A stretch of 32,031 nt of DNA, taken from assembly GCA_903822525.1 (NCBI GenBank), contig CAIJPI010000191.1, positions 1 through 32,031 of the forward strand, given 5' to 3'. This DNA comes from an uncultured Bacteroidales bacterium. GTDB taxonomy: Bacteria; Bacteroidota; Bacteroidia; Bacteroidales; UBA4417. The notes below the pieces were generated by a model. That model worked only from the letters and a program-made list of their open reading frames with translations, ran no database searches and had not been told where the DNA came from. This document shows positions 24,207-32,031 of this stretch, piece by piece; the first letter of the stretch is position 1; each line of letters begins with the position of its first letter. Made by a program: the position numbers and the translations under genes.

Positions 24207-25271
24207 ATGGCCAGAGTAATCTTGACATTTCAAAAAAAATATATGCATATGGTTGTTTTAAATAGGATTTGGAGCTATATAAATATGATTCCTGCTCTTT
24301 TATTAAGTCCTGTTTTGATTTGCAATTTACCTGATGAGAAGCGGGAAGCAATAAAAAACAGAGATTTTCTTCGGGAGGAAACAGTAATTATCCCCTTTTT
24401 TCGAAAAAGCAGACATTTTTCGACACTATACCTGCTCCTGCCGGTTTTATTTCTGTTTTCCGGTTTTTCGGGTGCTCAGAATGTTTCCCTGAAAGTACTT
24501 ACTTACAATATTCGCTATGCTAACCCAGGAGATTTACCAAATACCTGGCCAGAGAGAAAAGACAAGGTGTTTGCTGCAATCTCTGAAGCATCGCCCGACA
24601 TATTCGGGCTGCAGGAAGCTCTGAAATCGCAGGTCGATGATACAGAGAATGCTTTCCCCGGATTTACCAGAATCGGGGCTGGACGCGATGATGGTAAAGA
24701 GGCGGGTGAATACTCTCCGATTTTTTTTAATACAGAGAAATATTCATTACTAAAGTCTGGTGTATTCTGGCTTTCGCAGACGCCCACCGTAGCCGGCAGC
24801 AGGGGATGGGATGCCGCATGCAACCGCATAGTTACCTGGGTACACCTGAAGGATATTCGTTCCGGGGAAGGGTTTTTCGTTTTCTGTACACACTTCGATC
24901 ACATGGGCGAAATTGCAAGGCATAATTCGGCGCTTATGGTTTTACAGGCAGTGGATTCACTTGCCGGGGAAACTCCCGCCGTGCTTATAGGTGATTTTAA
25001 TGCAACTCCTGATTCGGAACCCTATCAGATTATCACGGATAAGTCGAATCCGAAGCATTTGATTGAAGCCCGCACAGTTTGTGAAAACAACAAAGGACCT
25101 GAATATACCTATACCGGATTTAAGATTGGAGCTATACCCGGCGCAAGAATCGATTATATCTTTGTGAAAAGTAAAATGAAAGTTGTTTCCTATACCGTTA
25201 ATTCTGAAAACAATGGTGAATATTATCCTTCGGACCATTTGCCGGTGAATGCAACACTGTTGCTTAAATAA
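24207..25271 (+). CDS. Exported endonuclease/exonuclease/phosphatase-family protein
   Basis: This is a Mg-dependent phosphoesterase of the EEP superfamily. All catalytic signatures are present: N101 ('LTYNIRYAN'), E137 ('GLQEAL'), H229 ('CTHFDH'), D263 and N265 ('IGDFNATPD'), D316 ('RIDYIFV') and D343-H344 ('SDHLPV'). The substrate is not deducible; relatives cleave DNA, sphingomyelin, inositol phosphates or other phosphodiesters. The frame from the ATG at 24207 gives 354 residues, but a textbook signal peptide lies internally (about 62-90: basic 'FFRKSRH', hydrophobic 'LYLLLPVLFLFSGF', cleavage at SGA/Q). The nearest codon to it behind a GGGAGGA sequence (24373-24379) is ATT at 24387. The true start may thus be a non-canonical ATT, or an upstream ATG may produce an unusual 60-residue extension. 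The T9SS cargo gene follows 89 bases later. Confidence 0.88.
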   Translation: MARVILTFQKKYMHMVVLNRIWSYINMIPALLLSPVLICNLPDEKREAIKNRDFLREETVIIPFFRKSRHFSTLYLLLPVLFLFSGFSGAQNVSLKVLTYNIRYANPGDLPNTWPERKDKVFAAISEASPDIFGLQEALKSQVDDTENAFPGFTRIGAGRDDGKEAGEYSPIFFNTEKYSLLKSGVFWLSQTPTVAGSRGWDAACNRIVTWVHLKDIRSGEGFFVFCTHFDHMGEIARHNSALMVLQAVDSLAGETPAVLIGDFNATPDSEPYQIITDKSNPKHLIEARTVCENNKGPEYTYTGFKIGAIPGARIDYIFVKSKMKVVSYTVNSENNGEYYPSDHLPVNATLLLK

Positions 25272-25360
25272 AGCCAGATTTCGGTTATGATACAATTGGT
25301 TTTAATCTAAATAAATAATGAAATTCATTCCCTTCAGCATATAAATATCAGTACCACCAT

Positions 25361-27631
25361 ATGGTAAATGCATTCAGCCGTTTTTTTGTTTTCCTTATCG
25401 TTTATTCAGTATCGTGCAATGCTGATGCATATGCACAGTTATCTGCAGTACATGATTTTAATCGAGTGGACAACGTTTTATTGATTAATGAGAACTCAGA
25501 TACCTTGTTGTTTCCCTTTGCCGGCGGACTTAACAGCTGTCAGTTTGCAAATCTGGATATTAATCTCGACGGAATTGACGATGTACTGGTTTTCGATCGT
25601 CACGGCAACCGGATACTGCCGTTTATAGTTACTCCATCCCCTTCATTAAAACTGGTTTACGCACCCGCATATGTTTCTTTATTTCCTCCTCTTGAGCAAT
25701 GGATGCAGGGGATTGATTATAATCACGACGGCAAAAAGGATCTTTTTACCTATACCACCGGCGGAATAAAGGTATACCGGAATGATTCGGATGCTTCTTT
25801 GAAGTTTACGCAGGTTACGTATCCTTTTCTTTTTTCGCTGCAGGGTACAACGCTGACCAACATACTGGTTACATATGCCGATTATCCTGCCATTGCTGAT
25901 GTGGATGGCGACGGTGATGTGGATGTGCTTACTTTCTGGGGCTTGGGCTCATTTGTTGAATGGCATAAAAACACCTCTGTTGAGCGCTTTGGAAACGCGG
26001 ATTCGCTCACTTTCGAGAAATCATCTTCCTGCTGGGGGCACTTTGCCGAAGGAAATGAAAACAACATGGTTGTGTTGGATACCTGTGCAGCATCGAACCA
26101 AGTAAAGGACGCCAGTTCTGAAATTTCAGATGATCCAAAGCACACCGGGTCGACCCTGTTACTTAATGACCTGAATGCCGACGGGAAACCGGACCTGACC
26201 ATAGGGGATGTCGATTTCAACACATTGATCCATTTAACGAATGGCGGAACTTTAGCGGATGCTAAGATGACATCACAAACTATGGATTTCCCAAATGCGG
26301 CCAATCCTGTTAATATGAATACCTTTCCGGCAGCCATGCTGGTTGATGTAAATAACGACGGACAGAAAGATTTGCTTATTTCACCCTTTGATCCTTCGCT
26401 GATTAAAGGTGAAAACTATAAAAGTGTAGAACTGTATTGGAATAATGGAACAAATGCCCAACCTGTCTACAACCCTGTTTCAGAAAGTTTTATACAGGAA
26501 GAGATGCTTGATCTCGGGTCGGGTGCTTACCCGACGTTTTTTGATTACAATGGTGATGGGTTAACAGATATACTGTTCGGAAATTATGGGTATTCCGATA
26601 CCTGTATGTATTCACCTGAAAGTGGCCTGGTGTGCACCTTTACATCAAAGATTGCCCTTCTGCTGAATACCGGAACACTCCAGCAACCGGTCTTCACATT
26701 AGTTGATAGGAATATTGCACAACTGGATACTCTTCAGCTACAATCGCTAATTCCTTCTGTTGCCGATTTGGATGGCGACGGCGATATGGACCTGGTTTGC
26801 GGAAACTCGAAAGGTAAACTGGTATACTGCGAAAATATAGCCATGTCAGGACAACCAGCTGATTTCAAACTAATCGATCCGGCCTGGCAATCCATTGATG
26901 TGGGTGATTTTTCGGCCCCACAGTTATTCGATCTGGACCAGGACGGGCTTTTCGACCTGGTTTGCGGGAAAAGAAATGGGACAATAAGCTTTTATAAAAA
27001 TACAGGTTCAACTGCAGTTGCAAAGTTTACGCTGGTTACGGAAATGTTGGGAAGCGTAGATGTGACAAACACTCAGCTTTCGAATTATGGATACAGTGTC
27101 CCCTGTTTTTATAAAGACCGGCAGGGTAAGACTGTGCTATTTTCCGGGTCAGAATTCGGTGATATTTTTGTTTACGATCAGATCGATAACAACCTGAACG
27201 GAAATTTTCATTTTCTGGGTACATTACCGGGTAATAGTGAAGGATGGCGTACAGGGGTGGCTTTTGGGAACCTGAACAATGATACTCTCACGGATATGCT
27301 TATCGGCAACTATGCAGGTGGTTCAGGATTATTTTATGGAAAATCGGATAAAATATTCGGTATTGACAATGAAATAAGAAGCAGGTATTCAGCCTTGCTT
27401 ATTTCGCCTAATCCGGCCAGAACAGAAGTTTCGATATCGTCGGAAAGTGAATTTCAATTGGCACCGGCAGCTATACGTATTTGTGGAATGGATGGTAAGA
27501 CTATCAGACAGTTTTCACAACTGGAATTGCCATTTCTTATGGATATTTCAGGAATCAAAAATGGAATTTACCTACTTACGTTGTGTACAAACAAAGGTAT
27601 AATGACAGCTAAACTTGTTATTTGCCGATAG
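25361..27631 (+). CDS. Secreted FG-GAP/VCBS-repeat protein with T9SS C-terminal sorting domain
   Basis: This 756-residue protein has a signal peptide (about 1-25, ending near ADAYAQ). A long series of FG-GAP/VCBS-type repeats with Ca-binding DxDxDG-like loops follows: 'INLDGIDDVLVFD', 'NHDGKKDLFTY', 'VDGDGDVDVL', 'LNADGKPDLTIGD', 'VNNDGQKDLLISP', 'YNGDGLTDILFGN', 'LDGDGDMDLVCG', 'LDQDGLFDLVCGK' and 'LNNDTLTDMLIGN'. These would form a beta-propeller. The last 79 residues (678-756, opening 'ALLISPNPARTEVSIS', with 'DISGIKNGIYLL') are a type A T9SS sorting domain that directs export across the outer membrane and usually attachment to the cell surface. The ligand is unknown; propellers of this kind often bind polysaccharide or protein. 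Confidence 0.92.
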   Translation: MVNAFSRFFVFLIVYSVSCNADAYAQLSAVHDFNRVDNVLLINENSDTLLFPFAGGLNSCQFANLDINLDGIDDVLVFDRHGNRILPFIVTPSPSLKLVYAPAYVSLFPPLEQWMQGIDYNHDGKKDLFTYTTGGIKVYRNDSDASLKFTQVTYPFLFSLQGTTLTNILVTYADYPAIADVDGDGDVDVLTFWGLGSFVEWHKNTSVERFGNADSLTFEKSSSCWGHFAEGNENNMVVLDTCAASNQVKDASSEISDDPKHTGSTLLLNDLNADGKPDLTIGDVDFNTLIHLTNGGTLADAKMTSQTMDFPNAANPVNMNTFPAAMLVDVNNDGQKDLLISPFDPSLIKGENYKSVELYWNNGTNAQPVYNPVSESFIQEEMLDLGSGAYPTFFDYNGDGLTDILFGNYGYSDTCMYSPESGLVCTFTSKIALLLNTGTLQQPVFTLVDRNIAQLDTLQLQSLIPSVADLDGDGDMDLVCGNSKGKLVYCENIAMSGQPADFKLIDPAWQSIDVGDFSAPQLFDLDQDGLFDLVCGKRNGTISFYKNTGSTAVAKFTLVTEMLGSVDVTNTQLSNYGYSVPCFYKDRQGKTVLFSGSEFGDIFVYDQIDNNLNGNFHFLGTLPGNSEGWRTGVAFGNLNNDTLTDMLIGNYAGGSGLFYGKSDKIFGIDNEIRSRYSALLISPNPARTEVSISSESEFQLAPAAIRICGMDGKTIRQFSQLELPFLMDISGIKNGIYLLTLCTNKGIMTAKLVICR

Positions 27632-27694
27632 AAGTATAAATTCAGATAATAGTTTCTATAATTACCTTTTATGATATTGTGGTTCAGTTGTGCT

Positions 27695-29362
27695 TTAATA
27701 GCTGAAACTGCTTCCACCCAGAAATTCCCTTAAAATGGAGGTTGGCGGAATTTCGGTAGGTTTAAGAGGTCTGAAATAACTGAAGAAGTTGAGCAGCCTT
27801 GTGGCTTCTGAATATTCAGGCTGGTTTGGCTGAACTTCGAGTAATATAGGTTCGGCAAAAGGTTTTAAAACTGCCAGTTCATATAAAAGGGCAGAGTTAA
27901 ACATGGTGTCGGCTTCTTCCTGATATGGGAAAATATGTTTTTCTTCACCTAAACGGACACTTTGCCATCTTGAAATTGTTTCGCGGGCCGAATATTTCCG
28001 GTAACGGTAATCGCGGACTATCCTGCGGATAAGCCTGTTATCGGTAGTGCTGACGCGGTTATGATCATCAATGTTTAATGAAGTGAGTGCCGAAACATAG
28101 ATTTTAAATTTGGCTTCTGCCGGTATGGAACTGGTAAGCATGGGATTCAATCCATGGATGCCTTCAATAATCAGCACATTCTCAGGGAGCATCTGCATCG
28201 TTTCGCCCGAATAAAAACGGGTGCCCGATTCGAATAAAAATTTTGGAATTTCGATTTTATCCCCGTTCAGCAGCTCGAGTATATTTTGGTTGAATAAAGG
28301 AATATCAAGCGCTTCAACAGCTTCGTAATCGTGATTGCCGTTTACGTCGAGTGGGGTCTTATCCCTGTCGACAAAATAGTTATCGAGCGATAAATTGAGT
28401 GGTTTCATTCCATTTACCATCAGTTGCACAGCCAGGCGCTTGGCAAAAGTGGTTTTCCCGCTCGATGAAGGGCCGCTGATCAGAATGACCTTGACCTGGT
28501 TATTACGCATGCGGATGTTATCAGCAATCTGCCCGATTTTCTTTTCGTGGAGTGCTTCGGATACTTTAATCAGAACCTCGGATTTGCCGTTCGAACAGGA
28601 ATTGTTGAGATCGCTTACATTAGGGACTTCCAGAATTTTAATCCATTGTGAGAATTCCTGGAAGATTTCGAAAAGCTTATTTTGGATCACCAGGTTCTCG
28701 ACCTGTTCAGGGTTGTTTTTCTGTGGTACCTGAAGTAACAATCCGTTGTAATACCTGTTGAGGTCAAAAATTTTCAGGTAAGCTGTCGAAGGGACCATGC
28801 AGCCATAAAATGATCCGATATGGCCATCCAACTTGTAGTAGCTCGAAAAATTCTGACCTTTGTGTTTCAGCAGGCTTATTTTATCGACTAAACCATGAGC
28901 TTCAAATTTCCGGATCACTTCCTCCGTTTCTTCTTCAACGAGGATAAAAGGAATGTCAGCGTCCACGATCTCCTGCATCCTTTGCTTAATAGCTGTTATG
29001 TCCTCTGCACTTAAATCCTTTCCGGCAACGGATACTTTACAATAAACGCCTTTGGATATAGAATGGTCGATCAGAAGTTTTGAAGCAGGGAAAAGCTCAT
29101 CAGCAGCTTTGTACAGAACAAATGAAAGACTTCGGAAGTACATTCTTACACCATCAGGATGTGTAATGTCGATAAACTGAACCGAAAGCGGGTGAAAAGC
29201 TTCAAAATTAATTTCCTGCAATACATTATTTACCAGGGCTCCGAGAATTGGGTTTTTCATTTTCACACCAAAGTCCCTGATTACCTGCACGAGTGAAGTC
29301 CCCCTTGAGACTATTTTTGTTGTACCGGTATTTATACAGTGAATTGCAATAGTTTTATTCAT
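27695..29362 (-). CDS. TGS/tRNA-SAD-like uridine kinase family protein (nucleoside kinase)
   Basis: This 555-residue fusion has an N-terminal TGS-like ubiquitin-fold segment (about 1-60), then a region resembling the threonyl-tRNA synthetase editing/second additional domain (about 60-240, 'PLSVQFIDITHPDG', 'LFPASKLLIDHSISKGVYC' in segments). A C-terminal phosphoribulokinase/uridine kinase domain follows, with Walker A 'GPSSSGKTT' (297-305), the substrate region 'LSLDNYFVDRDKTP', 'FLFESGTRFYSGE' and 'VLIIEGIHGLNP'. Proteins with this layout are annotated as nucleoside or uridine kinases and would phosphorylate a nucleoside using ATP or GTP. Why they carry synthetase-like domains is not known. 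It converges with the T9SS cargo gene and lies 282 bases downstream of uvrA. Confidence 0.88.
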   Translation of the reverse strand: MNKTIAIHCINTGTTKIVSRGTSLVQVIRDFGVKMKNPILGALVNNVLQEINFEAFHPLSVQFIDITHPDGVRMYFRSLSFVLYKAADELFPASKLLIDHSISKGVYCKVSVAGKDLSAEDITAIKQRMQEIVDADIPFILVEEETEEVIRKFEAHGLVDKISLLKHKGQNFSSYYKLDGHIGSFYGCMVPSTAYLKIFDLNRYYNGLLLQVPQKNNPEQVENLVIQNKLFEIFQEFSQWIKILEVPNVSDLNNSCSNGKSEVLIKVSEALHEKKIGQIADNIRMRNNQVKVILISGPSSSGKTTFAKRLAVQLMVNGMKPLNLSLDNYFVDRDKTPLDVNGNHDYEAVEALDIPLFNQNILELLNGDKIEIPKFLFESGTRFYSGETMQMLPENVLIIEGIHGLNPMLTSSIPAEAKFKIYVSALTSLNIDDHNRVSTTDNRLIRRIVRDYRYRKYSARETISRWQSVRLGEEKHIFPYQEEADTMFNSALLYELAVLKPFAEPILLEVQPNQPEYSEATRLLNFFSYFRPLKPTEIPPTSILREFLGGSSFSY

Positions 29363-29644
29363 AATGATGAGCTGGTTTTATTTAAAACCTTCTGAGTAAT
29401 TTATAACTCTGTAACTTGTTTTCCTTATATATTAATACACCTCAATTGAAATAGTTATTTTCATATATCCTTTGCAGCCGGAAATAATATATTCTGTTTT
29501 GAAGCCTAAATATTATTAACTGAATTGTGTATTGATTATTGTTTGTATCCTTGAATTAGAGCAGGGTGGACTCGAATTTAATCTGTATAGTTTTCTGACA
29601 GTTTTGAGAAATGGATTTATAGAACACCAATAAAATACCGGGGG

Positions 29645-32031
29645 TTATTTCCCGAGAATATCCTTTAGATAATGTGCCGTATAACTGTTTTTGTCCTTCG
29701 CCAGTTGTTCGGGTGTGCCTTCAGCGATAATGTATCCGCCTCGCTCGCCACCTTCAGGGCCCAGATCGATTACATAATCAGCCACTTTTATAACTTCCAG
29801 GTTATGTTCGATAACAAGCACGGTATTGCCCCTGTCGACTAATTTGTTGAGAACATTCAGCAGAATGTTAACATCCTCGAAATGAAGACCTGTTGTAGGT
29901 TCGTCGAGGATATAAAGCGTACGGCCCGTATCACGTTTCGAGAGTTCGGTAGCCAGTTTTACGCGTTGTGCTTCACCTCCCGACAAGGTGGTTGATCGCT
30001 GGCCTAAAGTAATATAGCCGAGCCCAACCTGGTTCAGGGTGCTTATTTTCAGAAGTATGGAAGGGATATTTTCGAAGAACTCGACAGCATATTCGATGGT
30101 CATATTCAGCACATCGGTTATTGATTTGCCTTTGTATCGTACTTCGAGTGTTTCGCGGTTATAGCGTTTGCCTTCACAAACTTCGCAAGGCACATGAACG
30201 TCGGGAAGAAAGTTCATCTCAATAATCCTGATCCCGGCACCCTGGCATGTTTCGCAGCGGCCGCCTTTTACGTTAAATGAAAAACGCCCGGGCTTATAAC
30301 CCCTTATTTTTGATTCGGGCAGGGCTGAAAATAATTTCCTGATTTCATCAAATACTCCTGTATAGGTTGCCGGATTCGACCTGGGTGTACGGCCTATCGG
30401 TGACTGGTCAATTTCAATAACCTTGTCAATGTTTTTCAGACCTTCGATACTTTTGTAAGGAAGCGATTTTTGTTCTGAGCGGTAAAAATATTTGCTCAGG
30501 ATGGGGTATAATGTTTCATTGATAAGGCTCGATTTTCCGCTTCCTGAAACACCGGTAATGCATGTAAAAACACCCAGAGGTAGTTTTAAGTCGACATTTT
30601 TCAGGTTATTCCCTGTTGCTCCGGTAAGGGTAAGATAATCTTTTTCATGTTTCCGTCGGACAGGTGGTAACATGATTTTCTTTTTACCTGAAAGATACTG
30701 GCATGTTATGCTGTTGAATTCATGCAGGTTTTCGGGTGCGCCCTGAGCAACAATATGACCGCCATGGGTTCCTGCGCCAGGTCCCATATCGATTACATGA
30801 TCGGCAGCCAGTATCATATCCTGGTCGTGTTCAACTACAATTACTGAGTTGCCCGTATCGCGGAGATTCTTCAGCGATGCAATCAGGCGGTGATTATCAC
30901 GCTGGTGAAGCCCAATGCTGGGTTCGTCGAGGATATAAAGCACACCAACTAACTGCGAACCAATCTGTGTAGCCAGGCGGATACGCTGTGATTCGCCTCC
31001 CGAAAGACTTCCGGAGGTGCGGCCGAGCGAAAGGTAATCGAGACCAACGTTCAGAAGGAAAGTCAACCTGCTTTGAATCTCACGGATAATTTCGTGTGCA
31101 ATCAGCTTTTGACGATCATCAAGGTGTTCCTCTAATTTACTGAACCAATCCGCCAGGTTTACCAGGTCCATATGCGACAGTTCAGCTATATTTTTCCCGT
31201 TGATCTTATAAAACAACGATTCCTTTTTCAGCCTGGTGCCATTGCATTCAGGACATTCAACAGAGTTCATGAAACCTTCAGCCCAGCGTTTTAATCCTTC
31301 GGGATTGCCGGCCTCATTCTGATTTAAGATATGCTGGACTATCCCTTCGAAGTTAAGCGAGTAAGATGAAGTAACACCGAGGTATTCGTTTTTCACCTTT
31401 ATAACTTCCTCCGATCCGTAGAGTATGGTTTCGATAGCAGCTTCGGGAATATCGGATAAGGGCGTGTCGAGCGTGAAATGATATTTGTGCGAAATGGCTT
31501 CAAGTTGTCGGAATATCCAGGTTGGTTTGTACTCGCCAACCGGAGCAATACCGCCTTTTTTTATGCTTTTCGATTGATCGGGTATCACCTTGTCGAGGTC
31601 AATTTCTGAGATATACCCTAAGCCTTTGCATCGTTGGCAGTATCCGTAAGGTGAATTGTAAGAGAAGCTGTTTGGTTCAGGTTCGTCGTAGGCAATTCCT
31701 GTTTCAGGATCCATCAGAAGCCGGCTGAAGAACCTGGCATCCTTTGAGGTTGATTCCAGTGCCATCAGGGCTCCTTTGCCTTGACGGAGTGCAGTTTGTA
31801 TCGATGCTGTCAGACGGGTTAGCGATTTATCGTTAATTTTTATAGTATCGATCACAGCTTCTATGTCGTGGATCTTATACCTGTCGACCTGCATCCCGAA
31901 TGTAATTTCGCTTACCTCTCCATCGATACGGACTTTCAGAAAGCCTTGTTTGCGGATTTGCTCAAATAGCTCACGGTAGTGCCCTTTGCGTCCTCTTACC
32001 AGAGGTGCAAGGATATATATGGTTTTCTCCG
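29645..32031 (-). CDS. uvrA: Excinuclease ABC subunit A (UvrA), N-terminus beyond the window
   Basis: The frame stays open from the right edge of the window (first readable residues EKTIYILAPLVRGRKGHYRE), so the apparent ATG at 31894 is internal. About 795 of the roughly 940 residues of UvrA are present. Seen are the zinc-binding CxxC pairs ('YCQRCKGLGY', 'CPECNGTR', and in the second module 'CETCQGAG' with 'CEVCEGKRYN'), and the first ABC signature and Walker B ('LSGGESQRIRLATQIG', 'YILDEPSIGLHQRDN'). Also seen are the second Walker A ('GVSGSGKSSLINETL'), and the second signature and Walker B ('LSGGEAQRVKLATELS', 'YILDEPTTGLHFEDV'). The first Walker A is outside. UvrA dimers find DNA lesions and load UvrB in nucleotide excision repair. 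Confidence 0.97.
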   Translation of the reverse strand, partial: EKTIYILAPLVRGRKGHYRELFEQIRKQGFLKVRIDGEVSEITFGMQVDRYKIHDIEAVIDTIKINDKSLTRLTASIQTALRQGKGALMALESTSKDARFFSRLLMDPETGIAYDEPEPNSFSYNSPYGYCQRCKGLGYISEIDLDKVIPDQSKSIKKGGIAPVGEYKPTWIFRQLEAISHKYHFTLDTPLSDIPEAAIETILYGSEEVIKVKNEYLGVTSSYSLNFEGIVQHILNQNEAGNPEGLKRWAEGFMNSVECPECNGTRLKKESLFYKINGKNIAELSHMDLVNLADWFSKLEEHLDDRQKLIAHEIIREIQSRLTFLLNVGLDYLSLGRTSGSLSGGESQRIRLATQIGSQLVGVLYILDEPSIGLHQRDNHRLIASLKNLRDTGNSVIVVEHDQDMILAADHVIDMGPGAGTHGGHIVAQGAPENLHEFNSITCQYLSGKKKIMLPPVRRKHEKDYLTLTGATGNNLKNVDLKLPLGVFTCITGVSGSGKSSLINETLYPILSKYFYRSEQKSLPYKSIEGLKNIDKVIEIDQSPIGRTPRSNPATYTGVFDEIRKLFSALPESKIRGYKPGRFSFNVKGGRCETCQGAGIRIIEMNFLPDVHVPCEVCEGKRYNRETLEVRYKGKSITDVLNMTIEYAVEFFENIPSILLKISTLNQVGLGYITLGQRSTTLSGGEAQRVKLATELSKRDTGRTLYILDEPTTGLHFEDVNILLNVLNKLVDRGNTVLVIEHNLEVIKVADYVIDLGPEGGERGGYIIAEGTPEQLAKDKNSYTAHYLKDILGK

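Noticed and set aside
29374-29389. GGTTTT-ATTT-AAAACC hairpin upstream of the nucleoside kinase
   Set aside because: Short AT-rich stem in the untranslated leader without a T run or known motif; no role can be supported.
31522-31894. Start of uvrA at the ATG at 31894
   Set aside because: Reading on to the window edge gives 45 further residues typical of UvrA, so the gene continues beyond the window.

Overview
The window looks like a chromosomal segment of a Bacteroidota (Bacteroidetes) bacterium, probably Bacteroidales/Marinilabiliales-like. It is AT-rich. The evidence is: a SecD-SecF fusion; Bacteroidetes-type TonB/ExbB/ExbD genes; a secreted FG-GAP protein ending in a type IX secretion (T9SS) C-terminal sorting domain; a PorE-like TPR/PD40/CarboxypepD_reg/OmpA protein; and repeated matches to the Bacteroidetes -7 promoter element TAnnTTTG 20-80 bases upstream of genes. 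Almost everything is core or housekeeping gene content. No rRNA, tRNA, CRISPR array, prophage or complete insertion sequence was seen.

Layout. 1-4374 (minus): htpG, lemA and two TPM-domain genes. 4760-5782 (plus): branched-chain aminotransferase with a strong terminator. 6015-15739 (minus): serine hydrolase, pyrF, prfA, purM, a PorE-like OmpA protein, a TatA-type protein and an APC amino-acid permease. 16173-19219 (plus): a TonB protein, then a tightly overlapping exbB-exbD-tonB operon, i.e. the proton-motive-force system that energises outer-membrane transport. 19617-23472 (minus): a 40-residue membrane peptide, a small exported protein and secDF. 24207-27631 (plus): an exported endonuclease/exonuclease/phosphatase-family enzyme and the T9SS cargo protein. 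27695-32031 (minus): a TGS/tRNA-SAD/uridine-kinase fusion and uvrA, which runs off the right edge.

The most notable non-genic structure is a family of three roughly 230-250 bp non-coding elements at 8453-8681, 19315-19550 and 23761-24010. They are about 94% alike between copies 2 and 3, have imperfect terminal inverted repeats beginning GGTTCTACT, and are flanked by 8-bp direct repeats (two exact, one 7/8). They are therefore transposed MITE-like elements. Inside each is a pair of long complementary arms built of CGGAAGT/CGGAAGA heptamers whose number differs between copies. No transposase gene is visible here, so mobilisation would have to be in trans.

Other points worth a look: the PorE-like protein carries a C-terminal domain that reads like a retropepsin-type aspartyl protease fold with the catalytic motif lost; the exported phosphatase-family gene seems to lack a normal start codon at its signal peptide; a 91-nt nested inverted repeat lies between purM and prfA; and an operator-like palindrome lies over the likely htpG promoter. 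Promoter positions also correct several gene starts (lemA, prfA, the APC permease).
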